A stretch of DNA of 11,314 nt, from assembly GCA_946479475.1 (NCBI GenBank), contig CAMLGG010000171.1, positions 1-11,314 of the forward strand, written 5' to 3'. Position numbers and translations under genes: made by a program. The stretch comes from an uncultured Ideonella sp. (lineage in GTDB: Bacteria > Pseudomonadota > Gammaproteobacteria > Burkholderiales > Burkholderiaceae). Below, piece by piece: positions 1 to 6,588 of the stretch. The notes beneath the pieces were generated by a model that saw only the letters and a program-made list of their open reading frames with translations, did not search any database and was not told the DNA's origin. Numbering within the stretch: position 1 is the stretch's first letter; each line of letters begins with the position of its first letter.

Positions 1-28
1 TGGTGTTGTCCGGGTTGCGCACCTCCCA

Positions 29-136
29 CCGTTCGGCCTGAGCCTGTCGAAGGCGAGAGACCTGTGCAGTGGGCCCTTCGACAAGCTCAGGGTGAACGGT
101 GCAGGTGGGTGCCGATCGGGCTGAGCCTGTCGAAGC
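29..136. repeat. Cluster of three dispersed REP-like repeats
   Basis: Three copies of a short repeat with core CTGAGC(C/T)TGTCGA lie here: forward at 29-53, reverse at 74-99 and forward at 113-136. The first two face each other and could fold into a stem of about 20 bp with a loop of about 20 bases. The third ends four bases before the pqqE stop codon, so the cluster may act as a 3' end structure for the pqq transcript; there is no U-tract. The 25 bases at 29-53 recur exactly, inverted, at 11060-11084. I recall similar repeats from many Burkholderiales genomes, but I cannot run a search here. Bases 1-28 show nothing else recognisable. Confidence 0.8.
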
Positions 137-139
137 CGC

Positions 140-1279
140 TCAGCGAACCACCTGCGTCTGCGCCAGCCGCCTGGACTGCGCCGGGTCGCGGAAAACGAGC
201 GGATGCTCCGTCATCGACGGCGAGCCGCTCTCGGCCCTGGCCACCGCCTCGACCACCTTCGCGTGGTGCGGGCTCTTCACGCAAACCGGATCCGCGGCCG
301 CCGGATCGTTGGCGATGAGGTAGGCCTGGCAGCGGCAGCCGCCCAGGTCCTCTTCCTTGTGCTCGCAGCTCGCGCAGGGCTGCTTCATCCAGCCGGTACC
401 ACGGTAGCGGTTGAAGCCCTCGGAGTCGAACCAGATGTCGCGCAGGCCCTGCTCGCGCACGTTCGGGAACGCCAGGCCCGGCAGCATCTTCGCGGTGTGG
501 CAGGGCAAGGCCGTGCCGTCGGGCGTCACGGTGAGGAACATGCTGCCCCAGCCGTTGACGCACTTCTTGGGCTTGCCCTCGTGGTAGTCCGGCGCGACGA
601 AGAAGATGCGCATCCGGCCTTCGAGCTTCTTGCGCCAGGCGTCCGTCACCTCCTCGGCCCGGCGCAGCTGCTCTCGCGTGGGCAGCAGGTGGTCGCGGTT
701 GAGGTAGGCCCAGGAGTAGTACTGCGTGTTGGCCAGCTCGATGTACTCGGCCCCGAACTCGGCGGCCATGCCGATGATGCGGTCGATGTGGTCGATGTTG
801 AGCCGGTGGATCACCACGTTCATCACCATCGGCCAGCCCTGCTCCTTGATGGTCTGGGCGACCTTGTTCTTGAGCTCGAAGGTCTTGGTGTGCGAGAGGA
901 AGTCGTTCATCTCCCGCGTCGAATCCTGGAACGACAGCTGGACGTGGTCGAGGCCCGCCTCCTTCAGCGCCGCGGCCCTCGCCGGCGTCAGGCCGACGCC
1001 CGAGGTGAGGAGGTTGGTGTAGTACCCGAGCCGATGGGCCTCGGCCACGATCAGCTCGAGGTCGTCGCGCACCAGCGGCTCGCCGCCGGAAAGACCGCAC
1101 TGCACCGCGCCGAGTTCGCGGCCCTGGCGCAGCACGCGGATCCAGTCGTCCGTCGATAGCTCGCCGCCCTGCGCCGCATAGTCGACCGGGTTGTAGCAGA
1201 ACACGCAGTGCAGCGGGCAGCGGTAGGTCAGCTCGGCCAGCAGCCACAGCGGCGGGCCCGGTCGGACGCCTTCGTTCAT
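140..1279 (-). CDS. pqqE: PqqE, PqqA peptide cyclase (radical SAM/SPASM)
   Basis: This 379-residue cytoplasmic protein catalyses the first step of PQQ synthesis, a radical carbon-carbon link between a Glu and a Tyr side chain of PqqA. The radical-SAM cluster motif CxxxCxxC is at Cys21, Cys25 and Cys28 (after AELTYR), followed by the SAM-contact motif SGGEP at 64-68. The C-terminal SPASM domain has Cys240, Cys260, Cys302, Cys305, Asp311, Cys315, Cys317 and Cys333. This is the family ligand pattern for two auxiliary iron-sulfur clusters, including the unusual Asp. The start is the ATG whose first bases overlap the pqqD stop (ATGA), and homology begins within ten residues of it. Upstream in-frame sequence is only the shadow of pqqD. 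The last ~25 residues after SPHHAKVVEAVARAE are not conserved as far as I can tell and end just before a dispersed repeat. Confidence 0.97.
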   Translation of the reverse strand: MNEGVRPGPPLWLLAELTYRCPLHCVFCYNPVDYAAQGGELSTDDWIRVLRQGRELGAVQCGLSGGEPLVRDDLELIVAEAHRLGYYTNLLTSGVGLTPARAAALKEAGLDHVQLSFQDSTREMNDFLSHTKTFELKNKVAQTIKEQGWPMVMNVVIHRLNIDHIDRIIGMAAEFGAEYIELANTQYYSWAYLNRDHLLPTREQLRRAEEVTDAWRKKLEGRMRIFFVAPDYHEGKPKKCVNGWGSMFLTVTPDGTALPCHTAKMLPGLAFPNVREQGLRDIWFDSEGFNRYRGTGWMKQPCASCEHKEEDLGGCRCQAYLIANDPAAADPVCVKSPHHAKVVEAVARAESGSPSMTEHPLVFRDPAQSRRLAQTQVVR

Positions 1280-1554
1280 TCCCACACCAGCCATCCCTGC
1301 CCGGCCGCCATCTCGATGAAGGCCACCACGTCGGGCCTCAGGCCTTCGGCCTCGAAGGTCTGCTCCAGGTCCGCCACGATCGCTGCCACTTCGCTGCGGC
1401 CGTCGCAGCGCTTCATGATCTCGCCGGCCGTGCCGTTGAGCTTCACCATGCCCTCGGGATAGAGCAGGACGTGGCAGTCCTGCACCTGCTCCCACTGCAG
1501 GCGGAACCCAGGGCCGACGCGCGGCCGGCTGAGATCGGTCAGGGCGGCACTCAC
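1276..1554 (-). CDS. pqqD: PqqD, PqqA-binding peptide chaperone
   Basis: A 92-residue protein of the PqqD family, the founding RiPP recognition element. It binds PqqA and delivers it to PqqE. The family hallmarks are visible: an N-terminal [12 protein letters not shown] segment, a beta-hairpin region ending in [15 protein letters not shown] (about residues 32-46), and a helical C-terminal half ending in GQGWLVWE. The length matches the family. I place the start at a GTG that overlaps the pqqC stop (GTGA); GGAG lies 7 bases upstream, and no in-frame ATG is close by. Its own stop overlaps the pqqE ATG, so pqqC, pqqD and pqqE are probably translationally coupled, which suits a chaperone that must match its enzyme partner. 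Confidence 0.95.
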   Translation of the reverse strand: MSAALTDLSRPRVGPGFRLQWEQVQDCHVLLYPEGMVKLNGTAGEIMKRCDGRSEVAAIVADLEQTFEAEGLRPDVVAFIEMAAGQGWLVWE

Positions 1555-2267
1555 TCCTTGACTCCGTACTTCAGCGCCATCGCGTCGTTCATCGTCCACA
1601 GGATGTCGAGCTTGAACTGCAGGATCTCCAGCGCCCGCTCCTGGAGCGCTCGCGTGTCGAAGTAGTCCAGCGTGATCGACAGGCCCTGTTCCACGTCGCG
1701 TCGCGCCTGGCTCACCCGGTTGCGGAAGTAGGACAGGCCTTCGGGCTCTATCCACTTGTAGTGCTCGGGCCAGGTCGCCAGTCGCTGCTTGTGGATCTCC
1801 GGCGCGAAGAGCTCGGTGAGTGACGAGCACACCGCCTCCTGCCAAGGCGCACGGCGCGCGAAGTTCACGTAGGCATCCACGGCGAAGCGCAGCGTCGGCA
1901 GCACGTGGCGCTGATCCTCCACCTCCTCGCGCGTCAGGCCCACGGCCTCGGCCAGGCGCAGCCAGGCCTCGATGCCGCCGGGATCCTTCACGCCGCCGAT
2001 CTCGAAGCCGTCGTGGTCCAGGATGCGCTGGATCCACCCGCGGCGGACCTCGCGATCCGGGCAGTTCGACATCACCGCGGCGTCCTTCACGGGGATGGCG
2101 ATCTGGTAGTAGAAGCGGTTGGCCACCCAGCCGCGGATCTGCTCCGGCGTGGCCTTGCCGGTGTTGAGCATCACGTTGAAGGGATGGTGGATGTGGTACG
2201 AGCGGCCGCGCTCGCGCAGCTTCGCCTCGAACTCCGTGCGGCTCCAGGCCGGTTCCTTGCTCGCCAT
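1551..2267 (-). CDS. pqqC: PqqC, pyrroloquinoline-quinone synthase
   Basis: PqqC is a cofactor-free oxidase that performs the final ring closure and eight-electron oxidation to PQQ, using O2. The 238-residue product has the family signatures YHIHHPF (24-30), WVANRFYYQ (47-55), RILDHDG (81-87), [13 protein letters not shown] (121-133) and [10 protein letters not shown] (215-224). By comparison with the Klebsiella enzyme (from memory), the active-site residues appear intact: His25, Arg51, Gln55, His85, Tyr133, Arg162, Tyr180, Arg184 and Lys219. The C-terminus is shorter than the Klebsiella version by roughly a dozen residues after the last conserved helix, which should be harmless. It starts 13 bases after pqqB, and its stop overlaps the pqqD start. 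Confidence 0.97.
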   Translation of the reverse strand: MASKEPAWSRTEFEAKLRERGRSYHIHHPFNVMLNTGKATPEQIRGWVANRFYYQIAIPVKDAAVMSNCPDREVRRGWIQRILDHDGFEIGGVKDPGGIEAWLRLAEAVGLTREEVEDQRHVLPTLRFAVDAYVNFARRAPWQEAVCSSLTELFAPEIHKQRLATWPEHYKWIEPEGLSYFRNRVSQARRDVEQGLSITLDYFDTRALQERALEILQFKLDILWTMNDAMALKYGVKE

Positions 2268-2280
2268 GTCTGCTCTCGCC

Positions 2281-3201
2281 CTAAAGCACTATGGTCATGT
2301 GGTCCTCGCAGACCTCGATGCCCTGGCGGCCGAGCACCGCGCGTTCACCGGAGTCCTCGTCGAGGATGGGATTGGTGTTGTTGATGTGGATGAGCAGCCG
2401 CCTCGTCGTCCGGGGCAGGCGGCCCAGCCACTCGATCATCCCGCCCGGCCCCGACTGCGGCAGGTGGCCGATGTCGCGCGCCGTCTTGCGCGAAAGGCCC
2501 AGGCCGATCATCTCGTCGTCGGTCCAGAAGGTGCCGTCGACCATCACCGCGTCGGCGCCCGACATGACGTCGAACAGCGCCGGCGTCATCTCGCCCAGGC
2601 CGGGCGCGTAGAAGACGCCGTGGCCGCTTCGCCGGTCGGTGATCAGCATGCCGATGTTGTCGCCCGGCACCGATTGCTCGCGGTGCGGCGAATAGGGCGC
2701 GGCCTTGCTCGAAAGCGGCATCGCGCGGAACTGCAGGTCCGGCACGCCGGCCACGGTGAAAGACTCTCCCTCCAGCCCGATGCGGTGGCGCTCGACGCCG
2801 CAGAAATGCCCCAGCACCCGCAGGATGGGGTTGCCGCGGCTGAGGTCTTCCTCGACCGGGTCGGTGCACCACAGCGGCAGCGGGCTGCCGCGCTCGCGCA
2901 GCATGAACAGGCCCGTGGAGTGGTCGATCTGGCCATCCATCAGCACCACGCCGGCGATGGCGGTGTCGCGCAGGGCGCGCGCAGGCTGCAGGATCGGGTT
3001 GGTGCGGATCTGCTCGAGGATGTCGGGCGAGGCGTTGAAGAGAACGCCGTCCGAGCCCTCGTCCGCTTGAACGAAGATGGAGGACTGGGTCCGCGCCTTG
3101 GCCCGCACGCTGCCGTCGCGCCAGCCGGCGCAGTTGTGGCAGTTGCAGTTCCACTGGGGGAAGCCGCCGCCGGCGGACGAACCGAGAACGGTGATGCGCA
3201 T
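2281..3201 (-). CDS. pqqB: PqqB, metallo-beta-lactamase-fold PQQ biosynthesis protein
   Basis: A 306-residue member of the PqqB family, a metallo-beta-lactamase fold. It was once viewed as a PQQ carrier and more recently proposed as an iron-dependent hydroxylase acting on the Tyr ring of the processed Glu-Tyr product. The N-terminus [19 protein letters not shown] is diagnostic. Cys19, Cys21 and Cys24 form the CxCxxC structural zinc site. The usual HxHxDH motif is replaced by DGQIDH at 89-94, as is normal for PqqB. Other family segments are [15 protein letters not shown] and [13 protein letters not shown]. The ATG lies 63 bases beyond the pqqA stop, and its ribosome site is weak (GAGG more than 10 bases upstream). 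Together with the hairpin at 3226-3248, this suggests lower expression than pqqA. Confidence 0.96.
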   Translation of the reverse strand: MRITVLGSSAGGGFPQWNCNCHNCAGWRDGSVRAKARTQSSIFVQADEGSDGVLFNASPDILEQIRTNPILQPARALRDTAIAGVVLMDGQIDHSTGLFMLRERGSPLPLWCTDPVEEDLSRGNPILRVLGHFCGVERHRIGLEGESFTVAGVPDLQFRAMPLSSKAAPYSPHREQSVPGDNIGMLITDRRSGHGVFYAPGLGEMTPALFDVMSGADAVMVDGTFWTDDEMIGLGLSRKTARDIGHLPQSGPGGMIEWLGRLPRTTRRLLIHINNTNPILDEDSGERAVLGRQGIEVCEDHMTIVL

Positions 3202-3225
3202 CGTGGCGGGGCCTCGCGGATACGG

Positions 3226-3248
3226 GCCCCGGGCGTCGAGCCCGGGGC
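3226..3248 (-). terminator. GC-rich hairpin between pqqA and pqqB (attenuator-like)
   Basis: The pqqA-pqqB spacer holds a perfect 9-bp stem, GCCCCGGGC pairing with GCCCGGGGC around a 5-base loop. No U-tract follows in the mRNA, so it is not a classical intrinsic terminator. It may instead pause polymerase or protect the 3' end of a short pqqA transcript. Hairpins at this place are known in other pqq operons and are thought to give excess pqqA message over the enzyme genes. The structure is read directly; the role is inference. Confidence 0.6.
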
Positions 3249-3264
3249 TGGATGCAGGTTCAGC

Positions 3265-3339
3265 TCAGCGTGCAGCGACGTACATCGTGATCTCGAAGCC
3301 GAAGCGGTAGTCGGTCGCGGTGGGGGTCTGCCATTTCAT
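3265..3339 (-). CDS. pqqA: PqqA, PQQ precursor peptide
   Basis: A 24-residue ribosomal peptide, the substrate from which all PQQ carbon and nitrogen come. It starts MKWQTPTATDYRFGFE and contains the invariant pair Glu16 and Tyr20 in the E-x3-Y motif (EITMY), the two residues joined by PqqE. The start is fixed by the MKW family start and by a strong ribosome site (AAGGAG at 3347-3352). A longer in-frame reading exists upstream but has no homology. It is the first gene of the operon, and its length is normal for the family. The N-terminal part, including Pro6, would act as the leader bound by PqqD and later be removed by proteolysis. Confidence 0.97.
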   Translation of the reverse strand: MKWQTPTATDYRFGFEITMYVAAR

Positions 3340-3452
3340 CGGGAGTCTCCTTGAGAGGTGGCACAGCAGCCGACCGGCCACTGCGGGGATGCGTCTATCC
3401 CGTGAGGCATGGTCGCCCCACGCCCGCCTGCGGCCCAGCCCCCGGATCATGA
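3340..3452. promoter_or_regulatory. Divergent control region between pqqA and the hydrolase operon
   Basis: These 113 bases must hold the pqqA promoter (reading left) and probably that of the hydrolase-kinase-regulator operon (reading right). On the minus strand a strong Shine-Dalgarno sequence (3346-3352) precedes pqqA. Also on the minus strand, 3365-3380 reads TGGCCGGTCGGCTGCT. This has the GG and GC pairs of a sigma-54 promoter at the right 10-base spacing but matches the rest of the consensus only partly, so I treat it as a weak candidate. I see no good sigma-70 -35/-10 pair. The right edge runs into an AT-rich patch with three TCATGA palindromes (3447-3475). Confidence 0.5.
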
Positions 3453-4469
3453 ATGGAGCCTCATGATTTTCATGATTCGCCCGACGAGCATCCAGCATCT
3501 ACCATCGACGATGTGCCAGCCGCCTCGTCACTGCTCCACCCTGACACACCGCCACTGCGGATCCACGAGATCGCGGTGAGCCACGGCCACGTGTTGAACG
3601 TGCAGGAGCACGGCAACTCCGAAGGCATCGCGGCAGTGGTCTTGCACGGCGGACCCGGCTCGGGCTGCACGCCGCTGCAGCGGCGCTTCTTCGACCCGGC
3701 CCGCTACCGCATCGTCTGCATCGACCAGCGCGGCGCCGGCCTGAGCCGCCCGCGCGGCGAGACCGCCCACAACACGACGGCCGAACTGCTGGATGACCTG
3801 CGCACGGTGCGTGAGGCGCTGGGCATCGCACGTTGGCTCGTCGTCGGTGGCTCGTGGGGCGCGGCGCTCGCGGTGGCCCACGCCGCCGCGCAGCCGCAGG
3901 CCGTCAGCGCCCTGCTCTTGCGCTCCAGCTTTCTTGCGCGGGCCGAGGACGTCGCCTGGTTCTTCGAAGGCGCGTCCGATGCACAGCCGCAGGCCTGGCG
4001 CGCGCTGAGGGCCGCCGTTCCCGAGGGCCCGCTGCTGCCCCGGCTGGCCGAGGAGCTCGCGCAGGCCGACCCCCGGCGCCGCCGGGCGGCCGCGCTGGCC
4101 TGGGCGCGATGGGAGCAGGCGCTGGCCACCGGGCAGCGGGATGACACCGTGCCGGCGGTCGAAGTGCTCGACGCGCTCGTCGACCGCTACCGCGTGCAAA
4201 GCCACTACCTCCTGCACAACTGCTGGCTGGACGCGCCCTCGCTGCTCGAACGCTGCGAAGCCATCCCGCCCGTGCCCACCCTGCTGCTTCACGGCACCGC
4301 CGATCGCGTGTGCCGCCCCGAAGGCGCCCTCGCCTTGCGCCGCGCCCTGCCCCACGGCGAGCTGCGGTGGATGGACGGCGCGGGCCACGATCCGACGCAT
4401 CCGGTGATGGCGGCCGCGATGGTCGGTGCCCTGGAAACCTGCGCCCGGCACGGCCGGTTCACGCCATGA
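3453..4469 (+). CDS. Prolyl iminopeptidase-like alpha/beta hydrolase (S33)
   Basis: A 338-residue alpha/beta hydrolase closest to proline iminopeptidases, cytoplasmic enzymes that remove N-terminal proline from peptides. Landmarks in order are the oxyanion-hole motif HGGPG (65-69), DQRGAG (91-96), an NTT segment (107-109), the nucleophile elbow GGSWG with Ser134, the acid Asp284 in HGTAD, and His312 in GAGHD. The catalytic triad is therefore complete. Homology begins around residue 29, so the first ~28 residues are doubtful. The ATG at 3453 lacks a clear ribosome site, and a later GTG (residue 21) is an alternative. The stop overlaps the ATG of the kinase gene (ATGA), so it is co-transcribed with the two-component system. 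It is divergent from pqqA by 113 bases. An esterase or amide hydrolase role cannot be excluded; the S33 class is firm, the substrate is not. Confidence 0.85.
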   Translation: MEPHDFHDSPDEHPASTIDDVPAASSLLHPDTPPLRIHEIAVSHGHVLNVQEHGNSEGIAAVVLHGGPGSGCTPLQRRFFDPARYRIVCIDQRGAGLSRPRGETAHNTTAELLDDLRTVREALGIARWLVVGGSWGAALAVAHAAAQPQAVSALLLRSSFLARAEDVAWFFEGASDAQPQAWRALRAAVPEGPLLPRLAEELAQADPRRRRAAALAWARWEQALATGQRDDTVPAVEVLDALVDRYRVQSHYLLHNCWLDAPSLLERCEAIPPVPTLLLHGTADRVCRPEGALALRRALPHGELRWMDGAGHDPTHPVMAAAMVGALETCARHGRFTP

Positions 4470-5833
4470 CGCTGCGGCTGAAGATCAACCTCATCGTCGG
4501 CGCCCTCACCGTGCTCTTCGCGGCATCGGTGATCGCCTTGCAGCTGCGCAGCATGCGCGAGTCGGTGCACGAGGAGGTGCTGGCCGCCAACCGCGTCGCG
4601 GCCCAGCTGCTCAACCGCACCGCCTGGCGCTACGCCGCACAGGGCACGCCGGCGATGCTGGCGTTCCTGCAGGGCGTGGGGCGGGTGCGCTCGAACGACA
4701 TCGAGCTCTTCGATGCCGAAGGCAACAGCCTCTACCGCTCGCCGCCCTCGCCCTACAAGGCCGGGCGCGACGCGCCGGACTGGTTCGAGGCCCTGATCTC
4801 GCCGCCGCCCTCGGTGCAGTCCATCGAGTTCCCCGACGGCAAGCTGGTGGTGCGCGCCAACGCCTCTCGCGCAGCCGTCGATGCCTGGGACTACACGCGC
4901 TGGCTGGCCGGCGGGGCGGCGGTGCTGCTGATCGTGTTGAACACGCTGGTGTTCTGGCTGGTCGGGCGTACCGCGCGTCCGTTCGGCAAGATCGTGGAGG
5001 CGCTCAACCAGGTCCAGGCGGGCCGGTTCGACGTCAGCCTTCCGCCGCTGGCCGGCACCGAGGCGGCCGCGATCGGCAGCGCGTTCAACCGCATGGTGCG
5101 CGACCTGAACGCCCACATCGATTCCGAGAAGCGCGCGGTGCGGGCCGAGATGCAACTCTCCGACAGCCGGGAGCTCACGCGATGGACAGAGCAGCACGTC
5201 GAGCAGGAGCGCCTGCTGATCGCACGCGAGCTGCACGACGAGCTCGGCCAATCGGTCACCGCGATCCGCAGCATGGCGCTGTCCATCGCCCAGCGTGTCG
5301 GCCCGCTGGACGCGCAGGCCGAGCAGGCGGCGCGGCTGATCGCCGAGGAGTCGTCGAGGCTCTACGACGCAATGCACGGCATCATCCCGCGGCTCACGCC
5401 GCTGGTGCTCGACAACTTCGGACTGGCCGATGCGCTGCGCGACCTGACGGAGCGCACCCGCCGCCTTCAGCCCGACGTGGACATCCAGCTGCAGCTGGAC
5501 CTCGGCCCGGCGAACCTGCCCGCGGAACTGGCCTTGACGCTGTACCGCGCGGCCCAGGAGGGCATCACCAACGCCCTGCGGCATGGGGAAGCGCGTCGCC
5601 TGCAGCTGAGCGTGCGCGCCGACGAACGGCATGTCGAGCTGACCCTCGTCGACGACGGCAAGGGCCTGTCCGCCGACTGGACCCAGCGCACCGGGCACTA
5701 CGGACTGCGCTGGCTCGCCGAGCGGGCACAGGCCCTGCATGGCCGGCTGGATGTCGAGCCGGCTGCTCCACGCGGGGTACAGCTGCGGCTGCGAGTGCCG
5801 CACGTCTCGAATGCGCCTGTGGAGACCGAATGA
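4466..5833 (+). CDS. Membrane sensor histidine kinase (NarX/UhpB type)
   Basis: A 455-residue sensor kinase. TM1 spans about residues 7-27, a periplasmic segment 28-146 of no recognised fold follows, TM2 is about 147-167 and then a HAMP linker (about 168-220). The dimerisation/phosphoacceptor domain is of the HisKA_3 class, with His257 in the motif ELHDELGQS, typical of kinases that pair with NarL-family regulators. The ATPase domain shows the N-box (Asn369 in GITNALRH), DDGKG (396-400) and GHYGLRWLAERA (410-421), so it looks catalytically intact. The start is the ATG overlapping the hydrolase stop, and its own stop overlaps the regulator start. The periplasmic sensor would fit detection of an alcohol, metal or other dehydrogenase-related signal, but no ligand can be read from the sequence. 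Confidence 0.92.
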   Translation: MTLRLKINLIVGALTVLFAASVIALQLRSMRESVHEEVLAANRVAAQLLNRTAWRYAAQGTPAMLAFLQGVGRVRSNDIELFDAEGNSLYRSPPSPYKAGRDAPDWFEALISPPPSVQSIEFPDGKLVVRANASRAAVDAWDYTRWLAGGAAVLLIVLNTLVFWLVGRTARPFGKIVEALNQVQAGRFDVSLPPLAGTEAAAIGSAFNRMVRDLNAHIDSEKRAVRAEMQLSDSRELTRWTEQHVEQERLLIARELHDELGQSVTAIRSMALSIAQRVGPLDAQAEQAARLIAEESSRLYDAMHGIIPRLTPLVLDNFGLADALRDLTERTRRLQPDVDIQLQLDLGPANLPAELALTLYRAAQEGITNALRHGEARRLQLSVRADERHVELTLVDDGKGLSADWTQRTGHYGLRWLAERAQALHGRLDVEPAAPRGVQLRLRVPHVSNAPVETE

Positions 5834-6459
5834 TCCGAGTGATGCTTGTCGACGACCATGCCCTGGTGCGAATGGGGTTCCGCATGCTGCTGGCCGATGC
5901 GCAGGTCGAGGTGGTGGCCGAGCTGCAGACCGGCGAGCAGGCTTGCAGCGAGTACGCCCGCGTGAGGCCCGACGTCGTGGTGATGGACCTGTCGATGCCC
6001 GGCATGGGCGGCCTCGAAGCCGTGAGGCGCCTGATAGCGCAGGATCCGAAGGCCCGCATCCTCGCCCTTTCGGCCCACGAAGACACAGCCCACCCGCGCC
6101 GGGTGCTCCGCGCTGGCGCACTGGGCTATCTCACCAAGCGCAGCGCACCCGATGCGCTCATCGCCGCGGTGAGCGCAGTCGCGGCCAACGAGGCCTACGT
6201 CGACGCGCAGACGGCGCGCGCGCTGGCCATGGCGCAGGTCAAGGGAGAGACGAGCCCGACCGAGGCCCTCAGCGAACGCGAGTTCTCCGTCTTCCTGCAG
6301 CTCGCGCGCGGCCAGACGGTGGCCCAGATCGCCGACAACCTCAAGCTCTCGCCCAGCACGGTCGGCACCCACCTGTACCACATCAAGCAGAAGCTCGGCG
6401 CCAGCAACCAGTCGGAGCTCACCCTGGTGGCGCTGCAGTGGGGCCTCATCCAGATCTGA
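5830..6459 (+). CDS. NarL/FixJ-family response regulator
   Basis: A 209-residue regulator. The receiver domain has acidic residues Asp8 and Asp9, the phosphorylation site Asp53 in VMDLSMPGMGG, Ser81 and Lys103, all in the expected places. A linker (about 125-145) leads to a LuxR-type helix-turn-helix: LSEREFSVFLQLARG (148 onward), the recognition region LSPSTVGTHLYHIKQKLG (about 173-190) and ASNQSEL. It has no AAA+ domain, so it cannot itself activate a sigma-54 promoter such as the one just downstream. The ATG overlaps the kinase stop, so the pair is stoichiometrically linked and is almost certainly the kinase's cognate partner. Regulators of this class (ExaE/AgmR in pseudomonads) control PQQ-dependent alcohol oxidation, which makes a PQQ link plausible here but not shown. 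Confidence 0.93.
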   Translation: MIRVMLVDDHALVRMGFRMLLADAQVEVVAELQTGEQACSEYARVRPDVVVMDLSMPGMGGLEAVRRLIAQDPKARILALSAHEDTAHPRRVLRAGALGYLTKRSAPDALIAAVSAVAANEAYVDAQTARALAMAQVKGETSPTEALSEREFSVFLQLARGQTVAQIADNLKLSPSTVGTHLYHIKQKLGASNQSELTLVALQWGLIQI

Positions 6460-6472
6460 TCTCTGCCAGCGC

Positions 6473-6484
6473 TTGCCGCGGCAA
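6473..6484. other. Perfect 12-bp palindrome after the response regulator gene
   Basis: TTGCCGCGGCAA lies 13 bases past the regulator stop codon. It is perfectly self-complementary with no spacer, which suits a protein-binding dyad better than an RNA hairpin. No T-run follows, so a terminator role is unlikely. Its function is unknown. Confidence 0.4.
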
Positions 6485-6497
6485 TACTTGTTCTTCC

Positions 6498-6513
6498 TGA
6501 GGGTAAACCCTCA
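6498..6513. promoter_or_regulatory. Perfect 16-bp inverted repeat, likely operator
   Basis: TGAGGGTAAACCCTCA is a perfect dyad of 7-bp half-sites around AA, ending 4 bases upstream of the sigma-54 -24 element. As RNA it could form a 6-bp stem with a TAAA loop, but it lacks a U-tract. Its symmetry and its position against the promoter favour a binding site for a dimeric regulator, possibly a repressor because activators of sigma-54 usually bind further upstream. The adjacent NarL-type regulator is one candidate ligand; this is inference. Confidence 0.6.
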
Positions 6514-6517
6514 ACCA

Positions 6518-6533
6518 TGGCACGCTTGTTGCC
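6518..6533 (+). promoter_or_regulatory. Sigma-54 (RpoN) -24/-12 promoter
   Basis: TGGCACGCTTGTTGCC matches the sigma-54 consensus TGGCAC-N5-TTGC(A/T) at every fixed base except the last, with GG at 6519-6520 and GC at 6531-6532 at the required spacing. Transcription would start near 6543-6546, leaving a leader of about 45 bases before the M48 peptidase ATG. Firing would need an AAA+ enhancer-binding protein, and none is encoded in this window. The 16-bp dyad directly upstream is the most likely regulatory partner site visible. Confidence 0.8.
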
Positions 6534-6588
6534 TCGTACCAGTACATACCCGGGTTGATTTCCGCGGGATGCTGTCTGGAGGTGCGCC

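Noticed and set aside
203..1159. Long plus-strand open frames opposite pqqE, and similar long antisense frames opposite pqqB, the kinase and pabBC
   Set aside because: High G+C removes stop codons from opposite frames. These readings have no recognisable domain, while the other strand encodes complete conserved enzymes.
1280..1495. Longer PqqE starting within pqqD, resembling a PqqD-PqqE fusion
   Set aside because: The extra residues are an out-of-frame reading of pqqD. The real PqqD is encoded in another frame, and the ATGA overlap gives the natural pqqE start.
3451..4469. Haloalkane dehalogenase or epoxide hydrolase identity for the alpha/beta hydrolase
   Set aside because: HGGPG, DQRGAG, the NTT segment and GGSWG with a serine nucleophile are the proline-iminopeptidase pattern. 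Dehalogenases and epoxide hydrolases use an aspartate nucleophile.
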